This document shows positions 23,803 through 36,600 of a stretch of DNA of 64,000 nt, one piece after another. Made by a program: the position numbers and the translations under genes. Under the pieces are notes generated by a model. It worked only from the letters and a program-made list of their open reading frames with translations. It did no database searches and was not told the origin of the DNA. The number at the start of each line of letters is the position of its first letter. Position 1 is the stretch's first letter. The stretch covers positions 41,995,512-42,059,511 of the forward strand of contig OZ020306.1 of assembly GCA_963971305.1 (NCBI GenBank). The letters run 5' to 3'. This DNA is from Arcuatula senhousia (Eukaryota; Mollusca; Bivalvia; Mytilida; Mytilidae).

Positions 23803-24702
23803 TTAATGAACAAAATTAGGCCGAATGTAACGTTTATAAGAATTCGATTTCCATCGACCTTTACTTTTAATTTTTTCTTCGTCATTACCATCTAAATAAA
23901 ATTGAGTAGCTGCCCCAATCCGTAACGAGTGGGTATTAAATTCCTTAGAATTCAAACCTATAAAAGACAAGCTCGTTTTAAGAATACTAGAAAATTGGAA
24001 ATATGTCAAAGGTGTCATATTTAAATGACAAAATAATGGACCATCTAATGAGTGTCTTAATTTCAAATAATCCATCAATAAGCGAACGGGACAAATTTGT
24101 AATAATTCAATGTTGTTTATGTTAATGGTGATGGGAGTTGCCAAACCCATCTGGTCAGTTTTAGAAAAAGGAATTTTCAAAGTAAATGACTGCAAGTCTT
24201 TACTAAAGGCAACATCAGACAACCTTATTATTCTGTCTAAATTACTGTTGGTAAAAGTAAACTCGCTAGCCCTCAAGAACCCATAAAAGGCTATGGCAAA
24301 GGCTGCACGAAATAAGTTTTGTTCGTAACTAGAACTGCATACCGAATCTAAAGAGTACATTAATTTAGTCATTATGGAAACAGTTATTGGTTTTCTAGTG
24401 TCAATCCTACTATCTAAGCGAGTCATTCCCGATAGCATCTTCTGAACTAAAAAATCTTGAGTTGTATCCGAAATTTTCATTAATTTCATGTAGTACCTTA
24501 AACCGGCCAAATAAGCTTTAACGGTAGATGGGGAATAACCCTCAGTATACATGTAGGCAATGTAGTTAACCAGTTGCATTGAGGGACATGGCCACTCATC
24601 ACGAAAACCGAACATTATCTTAAAATTGCTAAATGATTTTAAGCCGTTTTTATAAGTTTTCCATGTATTCTGCGAGTTGGAAGCTTCAATCAGCTCTAAC
24701 AC
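23803..24702 (-). CDS. tyrosine recombinase (phage-integrase fold) of the YR element
   Basis: 299 codons covering the N-terminal SAM-like core-binding domain (about 1-95: NTWKTYKNGLKSF, PSTVKAYLAGLRYYMK) and the catalytic domain (about 110-299). Visible catalytic residues: Arg in FYGFLRASEF, His and Arg in HSLRIGAAT, and a Tyr in WKSNSYKRYIRPNF near the C-terminus, giving an R-H-R-Y set. It would cut and rejoin DNA through a 3'-phosphotyrosine link to integrate a circular intermediate. The first codon of this frame is GTG. The frame stays open upstream (GTVGFGIRESFRGP) into repeat A1 until a TGA, with no ATG, so the true start is unresolved; splicing or recoding is possible. No internal stop. 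Confidence 0.85.
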   Translation of the reverse strand: MLELIEASNSQNTWKTYKNGLKSFSNFKIMFGFRDEWPCPSMQLVNYIAYMYTEGYSPSTVKAYLAGLRYYMKLMKISDTTQDFLVQKMLSGMTRLDSRIDTRKPITVSIMTKLMYSLDSVCSSSYEQNLFRAAFAIAFYGFLRASEFTFTNSNLDRIIRLSDVAFSKDLQSFTLKIPFSKTDQMGLATPITININNIELLQICPVRLLMDYLKLRHSLDGPLFCHLNMTPLTYFQFSSILKTSLSFIGLNSKEFNTHSLRIGAATQFYLDGNDEEKIKSKGRWKSNSYKRYIRPNFVH

Positions 24703-24729
24703 TGGGCCTCTAAAAGATTCACGAATTCC

Positions 24730-24920
24730 AAAACCAACTGTTCCGTTCGAGAGTCAAGTTCACAATGAATTTTAACCACGAGGCTTGTGAGCACGGACTA
24801 ATTTTTTCGCGGGCTTTACCTCGTACTAATTTGCATATGAAAAGATCTGAACAAATAATAAATAAAATTGTAATACCAATAACGGAATTTAATTTTATAT
24901 GGAAATTAAATTCTATTATT
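24730..24920 (-). repeat. split direct repeat A1 (5' end of the YR element)
   Basis: The outer copy of the A repeat on the 5' side of the YR gene; matches 21669-21859. The YR open frame runs into its inner edge. Confidence 0.85.
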
Positions 24921-25672
24921 TGTCATGTTATATTCATACGGTCTCATGTAAAAGCTGACAATTTTATTTTTAATGGTACTATTTAAACGAAATACAGATT
25001 AGAAAAAAAGAAAAACAAAAGGAAAAACTTTTATCTGATTTAAAGATCTATTTTAGGTTTTTTTATTATAAATAAAAAAAAGCTTAATAAATAAACAAAA
25101 ATATCTTAAAAGAACAATTAGTCTTAATGTTTTAAAATATGGTTTTATTTTTAACCACTATGTAATAATTGAATTTAAACATTTAAAGATAAATCCAGGA
25201 AATAAAATGAACACATGACGACATACACTTTTAAAAGAGTGTCCTTCAAACGTATTTTTGTATGATAAAAAGCATTACGTTATCAGTCTATGGTCATACT
25301 TTACGCAATCGGTCAAATGAAAGTCCAACGACCTTTCTAAACCCAAAGCTCGTTTAAAAACCCAAAGATGTTACGGTGAAGATTATCAGGTGGTAAGTTG
25401 ACTTTTGTTTTTAATGTGAACTCCGCATATTAACTAGTTTCTTAAGTTTTGTGTAAATGCATGGCATTATTTTGATAAGTATTTATATACTAGTATATAT
25501 TATGCACTTAATATGGTAACAAATAAGAAACGCAAGATTCTAATCATTAGAGGTTAAGCATGGAACACTTGAGTCCACGACACCACTAAAAAAATCAAAA
25601 TCAAATTGCAATTAGCAACAACAAAAAAAAAAACAAAACTAAACTAATATTCTCGGGTAACCTAGTATCATA
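24921..25672. other. AT-rich non-coding stretch
   Basis: Nothing recognised: no exon, TIR or tandem repeat. Confidence 0.5.
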
Positions 25673-26110
25673 GAAGCAGAGGTACCAATGGGGAATCCGA
25701 ATGTCAAAAGTCCGAAAGGACAGAGACAAAACCAGTAAACACTAACAAAAACGGGACAAAAACAGACAACATGTAAAACATTGAAACACAAAATAACTGA
25801 ATATTAATCAACAACACGAACTCCAGTCGAAACAAGAGTGAACTCATGTGTTCCGGAAAAGGTAAGCAGTTCCTGCTTGCTATAGAACACCCGTCGCGTT
25901 GCCAATAGTCCATTCAGCGTGTCAAATCTGGTAAAGGAAGTCAAAACAAAACCCTATGACAAACCAACATCTGCACTCATCTGAGAGATCGAAATCCCAT
26001 ATTTGTCTATAAGTGCATGATGTCTTCCGTAAAATTTCTTGAGTGAAGACAGCAACCGAGGAGCAACATAAGCCTGTGTGAGCAATTTTTGCGTCAGACG
26101 TGTCGCTCAT
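25673..26110 (+). repeat. dispersed repeat family C, best copy
   Basis: Starts with gaagcagaggtaccaatggg, then gtccgaaaggacagagac, the aaaccagtaaacac block, a CGAACTCCAGTCGAAAC block and gcagttcctgcttgctatag. The same series recurs at about 39118-39335, 39645-39870, 41572-41770, 51270-51530, 53240-53370, 55230-55325 and 56836-56910, and inverted at 35465-35615 and 43385-43555. A short interspersed family, probably SINE-like; no tail or duplication resolved. Confidence 0.7.
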
Positions 26111-26666
26111 ACAAGGAGGCAGTTATTGTAACATCAAATCTGTCTCGCGCGTTCAACTTGCCAATGTTTCGTTTTGAATATAGTTACGTATACAGACTAA
26201 GTATTTCTTCCCAGCGGAATGGATGCATGTATCTTTGAAAAAAAAATAGCATTTTCATAATACATAGTTTTGGTATACAATAAAATTATAATAGTATTTT
26301 ACTTGGTCGTCACAAAATACGTCATGATTTTGACAAGAGCATGATTTTAAATAAATTAAGAGTAGAAATAAATGGTGTAGATGGACTAATAGTGAAACAA
26401 AAATTTAGATTTCCGTGGTTGTCACCTTTTTCAACAAACGCTTCAGAACACAATAAATACGGTTTTCGCATGGCATATTTAATCGAGAATTTCGTAATAT
26501 ACCCTGACCATACTTGATAGATTCAGTTAATTAATTACAACTAGTTTAGAAAGCCAAACAGTGCACATGCATCTTCACAGGCAGATGATCATGAAATGGG
26601 TGATAAAATGAACATGAAAATAAAGGTAAAAACAAAATTACCGAACGTGGAGGATCAATCTTATAT
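26111..26666. other. upstream region of gene A, non-coding
   Basis: No exon recognised. Contains a short piece of the SINE-like 3' end (about 26570-26640: gatgatcatgaaatgggtga and similar). Confidence 0.4.
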
Positions 26667-26872
26667 GGAAAGCCGGAGTGGACCCTCCTGAAGTTACTAT
26701 TTTTTCCATTGCTTTCAATGGAAAATTGTAACTCCGGCAATTCAACAATTTATTAACTCTGGGGTATAAAATTTTGTAACTTCGGCAAATCGTTAAATTG
26801 CCGGAGTTATAATTTTCCATTGAAAGCAATGGAAAAATTAGTAACTTCGGGAGGGTCCACTCCGGCTTCCCA
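26667..26872. mobile_element. about 205-bp foldback MITE upstream of gene A
   Basis: Left arm (from 26667: ggaaagccggagtggaccct) and right arm (to about 26872) are inverted copies of about 85 bp with few mismatches. They share TTTCCATTGCTTTCAATGGA and the ACTCCGGCAATT block and leave a spacer of about 35 bp. No TSD could be defined with confidence. It lies about 570 bp upstream of the first coding exon of gene A. Confidence 0.75.
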
Positions 26873-27438
26873 TACAATATAAATGTCGAAGAGATAAGAC
26901 AAAACATGGAAGACACATCGGAATAGTTATAGATCGCAATGATCGAAATTACGATGAAGTTGAAGAAAGGAGGACACAAAGCCAATAGGGGTACCTAATT
27001 TGAGTGTCCCTGGAAAAGAGAGGAATGTTTAAATTAGTTAGCTAAAATTGCAGTTAACAATAGCCGGCAATATCTTATGGATTGGAAGACGACAAGTAAT
27101 CCCCCTCTATTTTGCAGTATGATTTAACGGCCTTTTAAGCGGCCAACATTGATCCTATTTAGAAAATAAAGAATGAGAGGGCTGATTTTAACGAACAGTA
27201 AACTATACTGGTATTTCACGTGCATACGGTTTAACTAACACTTTGCAAGATATCTTGGTAACGTGGAAAATTTCTATCACGTAAAACAAAATAAAACAAA
27301 GCGGTTATCTATAAATTATTCACTTATCAACAAAATTGCACACCATAAACAAATATCAGGGACGATCAATTACCGGTGTTAATATTTACCCATAACAATT
27401 CAGATAATGTCAGTTTTATTATTGTCCTTGCACAGGAG

Positions 27439-27688
27439 ATGGTAAAAATGTCAAAAGAAACGAAAGTGAAAAATGAAGAAATTAAACCAAGCAAGCCTCC
27501 AGTAGTACCCCCAGATGGCGGCTGGGGGTGGGTTGTGGTCTTCAGTTCGTTAATGTGCAATATATTGGTTGATGGGATCGGCCTGGCATATGGTGTACTC
27601 CTTCCAAAGTTCGCAGAGTATTTTCAAGCATCTAAAAGTAAAGTCTCCTTGGTTGGTTCCATTATGGTTGGGATGTATCTGTGTGCAG
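27439..27688 (+). CDS. gene A exon 1: N-terminus and TM1
   Basis: Encodes a short hydrophilic Lys/Pro-rich N-tail, then [15 protein letters not shown] and [13 protein letters not shown]. The donor is GCAG|GTATTT at 27689. The upstream sequence ttattattgtccttgcacag ending at 27435 looks like an acceptor, so a non-coding 5' exon probably lies further upstream. Confidence 0.9.
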
Positions 27689-30600
27689 GTATTTATAAAT
27701 ATGTTAAATTATGATATATATATCAAAGTTTTAGTATATTGGCGTTTGCATGTGAGAAAAAGTCGTGAATCAATGTGAAATAACGCACCAAAATTGTTAT
27801 AATTGAAATGCAATACCGGTATACTAATGACTTTTCATTGTCGTAATACCGAAAAGCCTACGGGAAGGTATCTTTCAACATTCTAAAACCAACAAGAACA
27901 GATTCTACCCCCAACCCGTCAAGTGGGAAAATCTAAGTCTGTTCGTTTAACAGTTATTAGATGAGCGACAAAACTGAAAACGCATCTTACCATATGGGAC
28001 CCCTACCTAAAGCTGCGATGAGTGAGTGAGTGAGTTGGTGTTTTACGCCCGTGCAACGCTATATAGGTTATTTACAGGCGATGATCATGAAAAGGGTGAT
28101 ATAATGAACATGAAATGATGATGATAAATGAAATATTTGGGTGGGGTGGGAAACAAAGGACCGGTAAATTTTGAAGAACCACAGGAAAAGGGGAGAGGTG
28201 GGTAAGGGCGGAAAATTTAGCCTATGTGGTGCAATACTTAGCGGTCCACAAAGTACCCGAAGCTGCATACAAAATATCGAAAGCATATGTTAAGTAGTCG
28301 CTGAGCAAAATGTTACAAAAAATGTGACGAAAGAACGGATACTGACATTTCTATGTCCCTGCTCCGCGTTGCAGCGGGGGACAAAAAGCGAATAACAACG
28401 AAATGAGCTATAACTTAATTTCAAGATGTTAGCACTTACACTACAGGGATTTCATTGTGATATAAAAATGTTTAGGAAAAAAAGTCGAATATAGTGTTAC
28501 TCATAAAGTGAAATGTAGACAAAACACAAACGGATATTAACACAGATAACAAAATTTTAATCGGTTATATTTAAAAACTACGCAAACGTTGACCTTGTCT
28601 TTAATCCTATTGATACATCAAATGATAGAACGTCTACCTTACTAATCTAATAAGTAGAACATTGAATATATCATTTGCAATAATAAAATGTCTGGGGTTC
28701 AAATCAGTGTAGTCTTCTTTTGATCATGAATATTCAAATAAAGAAAAAAATTGCCCACGGGACACGGATTCCCCCGCTAGGCCCCAAACAAGAAGTAGAT
28801 GACTGACAGACCTGAAAGTCGCTTAGGATGTACAGTTTGTCACTAAACCATCCTAGCAAGTTTCAAATCATACCCATATACAGTTTCTGAGAAAAGCTTG
28901 ACGGAAATTTTCAAGTTGATTTTCATAGATTTTCATAACGGCCTAGTCCCAAACAGGAAGTAGATGTCCGACAGACCTGAAAGTCACGTAGGACGTACAG
29001 ATTGCCATACTGAACCATCATACCAAGTTTCAGATCATCCCCATGTATGGTTTCCTAGAAAAGCCCGACAGAAATTCATTAGGACGGACGGACGGACGGA
29101 CATGAGTAATACTTAATGCCTTCGACATGTCGTCGCGGGGATATAAAAAAGTTTGCACTATAAAATGACAAAATCTAGAAACCGTTCATTTCGTATCATG
29201 ATTGCTATAATGTCTTAAAACTGTATAATGTTCTAAATTTATAAGACTGTGATAATCATATTCTTACATATTAATCCTGCAGGTAAAAACACTCTTCGCA
29301 TCTTCCGTAACCATTAAAACAATTTTAATTTTGTTAATTTACATGTAGTTCGAGATTTGTCAATCACTTACACAAGTCTGGGCTCTAAGTTATCTCCCTT
29401 AATTAATAACTCTTTCTCTCTTTTAATTCTCTCCAAATTAAACTTATTATTTTGTTCTTAGTATCGTTTGAGGTCCTAACTGCGCCCGTCCCATCCGACT
29501 TTCTCACCTTATTTGAAGGAAATAGACAATATAAAGGCTATAAGTGCCCCCAAGGAAATCTAATTCTGGCTGCAAAAATATCAAAAAATATTTTTCTACA
29601 GAATTTAAATAGGTAAATACTGAACAATGGTAATTTTTACTAATCCCAAAAATATATGGTCCATTTCCAGAATGATTAAAAGTATTTTTAATTTACTTTT
29701 CTTTCAAGTTATGCAAGTTTCCCCAAAACTACTTTCAGTTAAAATATGGTTGACCTTGAATGTCATCTTCACACTTTTTGAAGTATTGGGCGGAGCTAGG
29801 ACCCTTAATTTTTGTGATGGATTTTTTCGGTACATGGAAAAAACGTAACAACTTACAGTCAGGATTAAGACTTGATTGACACTATAGATATTATTTTATT
29901 TCAACAGCGAAATGTCTGATAGAAAATAAAGAGATGTGGAATAAGTGTACGCGACACAGCCCACAATTAAACGGTAATTTAGAAAAACCACAATGGACAA
30001 CCGCCAGCAGCCTTCAACGAGGCCAATTGGCACTGCTCGCGGTTCTGCAATTGGCCCATGGTCTAGATAAGATGCATATAATTCAAATCCAGCCCTGAAA
30101 TAGTCACAGAAAGACCCCCTTCTTAAACAAGAAACAGAAAACATCAAAAAGACAAGTACAAACGAAAGCTTTGTCAAAGATTCCTGGCTTAGGACAGGCA
30201 CATGTAATATGTGGCGGGGTTAAACTAGTTTTTTGGGCCCAACCTTCCCCCTATCAATATTCCTAGACAAAGCACAAAAACTAGACTTTTTATATTTTAT
30301 ATTTAACAATTTTATTCTGCTCTTTATCCTTAGGCAGGCGCAGTTTGGACCCTCGTTGATATTGGTAAACTGAATTAAATATAAAATTACAATAGACTGA
30401 TCTGTTTAATGTCTTTTTAGTCACAAATCTCGTATCCGAAATATTTTACTAGTATATAACTCCTTTCAATTTTATCATTGGTTAACTTCTCTGTTGTCAG
30501 AATCCCACGTCCCTTAGTCGCCTTCAGAGCTCTGCAGCAGACATCTCAACCTCATGAAACCTTTGGCTAACATGACTCAACTAAAGGTTTTATTTACGAA

Positions 30601-33600
30601 CGAAGTTGATTAACTCCATGTTATTTGAATCACGTGTGAACAGTTAGGAATCAAAATTATTCCGAATTTCTCTTTTCATTAATAGATTTTCTTTAAGATA
30701 TATAGTAAAATACATGCGACCCCTTTACTTCAAACTACAAAAATACTAATTCCCTCATTCCCTCATTTCAGCCACAAAGGTTAGCAAATTATCTTACTTT
30801 TAGTATGCAATCAATGTTTTGTTACAGACAATATGCCAAACGAAATTAAGGACTTGCTTTCCTTATATATGTTTTGTAACAGACAATGTGCCATACGGAG
30901 AAAAAAAAACACAAGGAAAATACTACTTTCATCATTCCCTTTTCTTCAATTCGATTTTATTAAATCATTCATCTCGTACCTTTTTCTATACAATTCGTTT
31001 CATACAGCTTTTTTTCCAAAACACCCAATATCTATTTTCATTCATTGCATCTCGTCCCCAAAATCGGACTTCATTCGGGCAATTTTGTGAATTTGGATAA
31101 TCGCATGGATAAGAAAAGAAACTATATTTGTAGACATTCTCGGATGTCTACGGATAAATGTTATGTAAAACGAAAATAAAAACGTCATAAAATTCATCCG
31201 GGGTTTCCATCGAGTTTCGAGATTTTTCCTGACGTAATTGCTTTTTATATCAATATGCGATTGCCCAAATTTACAAAATTGCCCGACTAAAGCCCGAGAT
31301 GGAATAAATGAAGATAGATTTTGGTGTATTGGAAAGAAAAATCACCAATGAAACGTAAAAGGTACGAGATAAATAATTTTATTAATTAAGGAAAACCGAA
31401 TTGAAGAAAACGGAGGTGGTTAACAAGGTGATTCCCTTGTGTTTTTTTTTTTGTATGGCACATGACTCTTAACAAAATATTGATAGTTGGAGCAAACCCC
31501 TGTGTCTCCCCAAAAGAGAGATCTTTATGTACCTCCCTGTAATTTATCATAGGCATTTTACAGAAATTAAGGTTCTTCTAAATGAAAAATGGCTGCCATG
31601 CATTGTCAATACAAAACTTTCAAAAAATACACAGCCTAGATGAAATAAGTATTTTGCTAAAATTATATTGAAATGAATGATTTACAATCTTATAAGCTAG
31701 AAATAATTACATATAAAAACTGTCTTTAAAGGTAAAAAACTAAATATTTGTAAGGGTGTGTTCGAATAGTAGGACAGTAATCAGACGCACCTAACATGTT
31801 TATGTAAATAAAAGTAAATTAAGACTCATTGTGGGATTTTAAATACTAGCTTGCTCTGGGATCTAATTAGACAAGTTTTGAACAAAATACATCATTTGCT
31901 CAATCTGTGTATTTTTTGAAAGTTTTGTATTGACAATGCATGGAAGCCATTTTTCATTTAGAAGAACCTTAATATGCAACAGGACGTAAATCATACACCC
32001 TACTGACTATTCTTGAATGTGTTAACTGAAAATTGTGAATATAAAAGTGAACAAAAAAAATACCAACAACATAGCTTTAAAGATTCATATTTACACTTCG
32101 ATAATAAATTGCTGATATTTCACGCCTTATTTCAGTCTATGTGCAGTCACAACTACACATTGAATTGCTAAATATAAGGCATAACAGCGTCTAGGTAAAT
32201 ATTTTTGTGGAAAATTTAAGTATTTTTCGCGTGAACACTTGATCGGTTTTGTCGAGGCATTTTTTTTTCTCGTTTTCGGTTCACCAAAATATAACTAAAT
32301 ATTATATACTCATATAAAAACCTTTATTGTGATTCGCTTAGACGTTGTCACGTGGCATGTGATATTTCGCTGGGTAAACCGGTAATCGTTGGGTCGCATG
32401 GTAAGGTCACCCTCTCGTGAGAATTTGCACGTGGGCCCACGATTTATCTTCAACATTGTATTGACTGTAGTTTCTCAATGGGAAAAGGGTTAAAATGTCC
32501 GAAATATGTTTGAAATTTAATATTAAATTGTTTCATTTCAATATTCGATATAATATAACAGTTATCACCCTAGATTATATGTGACCCTGCATTTCTTTCC
32601 CCTCGAAAAGTAAGGTCACCCTCGGGGCAAGCCCTCGGGTGACCTTACTTTCTCGGGAAAGAAAACACCGGGTCACACACCAACTAGGGTGATAATTGTA
32701 TAATATGATTATCAACTATACCCTTTCATTTTGGCCCTCACATATAAGACAATTTCGTTATTGGTGTTACTAAATTTACTCGCATACTTGTACGCAGAAG
32801 GTTATTTAGGGGTAAATGTGCAACTTGTACGGAAACAAGATTGCTACACGTAGCCAATGTCCCCCGCCACCGCATTAAAGTTCAAAATTTACTAAAATTT
32901 GAATAATTGAAATTGCATTGCGATATGATCAACTATAAAATTTCATCAAAATCTGCGCTCACAAAGTGTTCTTATGACCTATAAAATAAACAAAGTCAAT
33001 AAAGTCCCATAATCCTATAAAAATTGTTGAATCAAAATGCCAGTGCGATATGATCAACTACATATCATGACAAAAAATCCTACAAAATGTCATAAAAATC
33101 CGTTCAGCAGTTTCAGAGGAGTTGCGCTCACAAAGTGTTCATATGACCAAAAATGAACAAAGTCGATAAAGTCCCATAACTCCTGTAAAATTTATCGAAT
33201 CAAAATGGCAGTGCGATATGATCAAGTACACATCATGATAAACAATCCTACAAAATTTCATTAACATCCGTTCAGCTGTCTCAGAGGAATTGCGCTCACA
33301 AAGTCGTCCTTTGTATGGATCGGTATGATAAATTCGTCCTTAATCTCAAAAGCTTATTTTACGATATTGTGGAGTGTACATATTGTGACTTTTTTCAAAA
33401 TAATCGAAAAAGAACCGCCAACAGATTGGCTCCTGATGAAGTATATTTTCAAACTTTAGAACTTTTCGTAAACTTTCTTATACAAAAAATTGTAAAGTAA
33501 GAATTATGCGTTTATGATTTATTGTTTTTCAGGGCCGATTGTAAGCTTTCTTGTACAAAAGTTTGGTTGCCGAGCTGTTACTATTGCAGGAAGCATTCTT

Positions 33601-36600
33601 TCATCCTGTGGTTTCCTCCTAGGATCATTCAGTCCTAACCTGGATATTCTTATTCTGACATATGGCTTTATAGGAGGCAAGTATCTGTTGAAATTCATCA
33701 ACTTATAAACATGAATTCTAAATGTACCTTAAAGTTAAAAAATATAGGAGTAATTTTTAAGGCTACTGGAAAAGAAATAGGTGGGAACTACATGTATGTA
33801 GCGCATGGGGCAAACATACTAAAAAAATATAAAGATAACGAAATTATTCAATATGTGCATGGGGTTTGATATCCTATTTTAAACAAAAAAATCTTTTATA
33901 ATTGTTATTTTCTTAAAGTCCAGTCGACGTAGGTTTCTGTAAAAGCTCTACACGCGCTATTTTTAAACATGAAGATGCTGACATAAAATATCTGGACTAG
34001 ATTGCGCGCCTCAGTCCAGAGCTCCCGGTATACACAACTTAATAATGATGGTACGTTGCAATATTAGGAGTGTTTTGTTTCTTTTTTTCAGGACTGGGAT
34101 TTGGAATGATATATTTACCTTCTATTGTAAGCGTGGGATTTTATTTTGAAAAGAGAAGACCTTTGGCAACAGGCATTGCCGTATGTGGATCAGGAATAGG
34201 AACATTTATATTTTCACCGCTACTAGAATACCTTTCTGAAGTTTACGATTGGAAAAATCTTTTGTTTATATTGGCTGGAGTGAGTCTCAATGGTATTGTA
34301 TTCGGAATGCTTATGAGACCACTGAAGAATTCTAAAAGAAAGGAAGAAGTTGAGTCGGAATCAGATGCTAGTTCTGACTCGGGAATAAAAGTTGAGAGAC
34401 GAAAATCATGTACAGGAGACTCGGGTTTTGATTCACAACCCGATCAATTCAAAAGTGAAGATTCACATTCATACTCAGGCAAAGACAACTCTTTAGATGA
34501 ACCGTTGAGTGCTGATGGGATTTTCTTGAGAGAAATTGAACCGTTTATTCAAGTAAACAAAGCAACAGGCAGACCACGAATAAATAGGCGTTCAAGTTCG
34601 TTAAACGATTTGTCAACCTTTCAACAAAACCGTCATACATCATACAAACTTAAAAAACCGTCAAACCAGCATCAGATCATATACAGTGGAAGTGTTCTTA
34701 ATATTCCAGTTTTTCATTCACAGCCAAACATTACTCATTCTGTATATTCACTGCAAAATTTATATTCAGAAAGAAAAACAGTATGGGACAGATGCACATG
34801 TTTACCACCTACTTTGCTAGCAATATTAAGAGAAATGTTGGATTTTTCAATATTAGCTAACATTCCGTTTCTTTTATTATTTATTGGGAACATTTTTGCT
34901 ACAGTAGGATTTTTTATACCATTCTATTTCTTAGTTGACAGTGCCCTCTTATTAAACATTCCTACTACAGAAGCTGCTTTTCTTCTATCAATAATAGGTA
35001 TGTAATACAGTTATTCCTATACTATAAAAATGGGTCTTAGTTTTCCCGTTCGTTGGTTGTAACAAGCAAGGTTTACCTTAAGGTTTTAAGCAGGTTAAGG
35101 AAGTATGTTTCATATTGGATCGTTATACGATCATTAGGATATGAACAAACAACAATTATCATACGATATTATACCCATTGCTTCCACATCGCGGGTTCAT
35201 CTTGATTGAAATCAGAACAAAGGAGAATTTTACAAGTTAGTAATCGTTTAGCAGCGCGATTTCTAAGATGAACGTGTTATAGAGGTGATGTAATTGGAGC
35301 AATGAAAGGTGATTTAGTAAAATGGGGACACAAGGCCAATCTCGTAAAACAAGTGCTGGTTAGAATTGCAACAGGAAAGTTGAGGCATTTGCGATTGTCG
35401 GGCAATTTAGCCTACTGTAGGCTCTTACCGAAACCTGTAGTGTTCTTGATTATTCAAGAAACGCAATATCCCACACGTTTGCGTTGTTGATTGCTATTCG
35501 GTGTTTTTTATTTTATTTTTTGTGTTGTCCGTTTCTTCGTGCTTTTCTCGTTGTGTTATGCCCTTTCGGACTTTAGACATTCGGATGCCCCCATTGGTAC
35601 CTCTACTTCCTTCATTCATAATATACACGTGAGTAAATGATAAAATACTGGTTTATACTAACAACAAGTAGATGAATCATGTTTAACTGATAAATTTATC
35701 AAATAAATATTTATATATCTGTTGGAAGCCAGTGAACTTTTTAACAATGACGAGATATTTTTCGTATATTTCAAGGTGATTCTGGATGATATTATACTTA
35801 TTGGGTACATTGGGCACTTCAGTAAAGCTACTCTGCAAAATAACTCAACCATGCCAATGATGAGAAACATGAAGGCTGGGTAAGATCGGACAACTTGTCT
35901 TCTTGCCGGAAAGCCGGGTTCTACTCTCATCAAGACATGACACAAGGTCCTTAAACCCTTTATTGAGTAAATAATTGTAGATCGAAAGGGTGATAAAATG
36001 AACATGAAATGATGATCGAATGAGTTATTGCTTTTCCGAAAAGTAGCGCGGTTTCGGCTATATCCCTGAGATGAACATGAAGGTGGTGATACAATGAACA
36101 TGAAATGATGATGAAGTGGAGGAAAGGGGACACAAGGTCAATCGGGAAGGAGAGTTTTGAATGCCACGGCAACTGGAAAAACGAGTGATGGGTATAGGGA
36201 TGGGCAATATAGCCTCCTGCATTCGGATCTTGCGGATCCTACTCTTAGCGCATTAAAGTTGACGACCCGGCATTCATTATGACAGGACTGTCCCATTCAA
36301 CCACCTGAGGCAAACATCCCAGTCGCTTTGTGGGCAAAGCTGCCCGACCCGATGTCAGATTTCTAAGCGCACCTGATCGAGTTGACTTACCGACAAGCTT
36401 AGCGCTGCTGCGGGCCTAATCGCCACCCAGAACCCGCACGGGTTATGATCGAATGTGAATATAGGGGGCGTGAGAAAAAAGGGAACGGTTAATCGGTAAA
36501 ACAGGTATGCTTGGAAAGGAAGGGATGAAATGGAACGGTCTTTTACTTTTTGTCACACTTTGACACATTATGATAAGCGGTCAGGCAACACAGGCTTTTC

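Larger units (their letters stand above)
21181..24920 (-). mobile_element. tyrosine-recombinase element with split direct repeats (DIRS/Ngaro-like, no RT seen)
   Basis: Read on the minus strand the order is A1 (24920-24730), YR gene, SGNH gene, motif array, B1 (22742-22476), A2 (21859-21669), B2 (21447-21181). A1/A2 (191 bp) and B1/B2 (267 bp) are near-identical direct copies. The A1-ORFs-B1-A2-B2 layout is the split direct repeat plan of DIRS-order retroelements. SGNH hydrolase domains are known in some Ngaro elements. No reverse transcriptase or RNase H frame exists between the repeats, so this copy should be non-autonomous, or a different YR element type. A hAT-like MITE interrupts the segment between B1 and A2. 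Without it the element is about 3.3 kb. Confidence 0.75.

Noticed and set aside
27376..27438. upstream extension of gene A exon 1
   Set aside because: The frame is open to a GTG but has no ATG, and an acceptor-like ttgtccttgcacag ends just before the chosen ATG; the upstream part is more likely intron or 5' UTR.
35658..36101. 147-codon minus-strand frame
   Set aside because: Runs through SINE-like repeat DNA; its apparent FHHHFMFI-type motifs come from the repeat, which gives similar frames at other copies.
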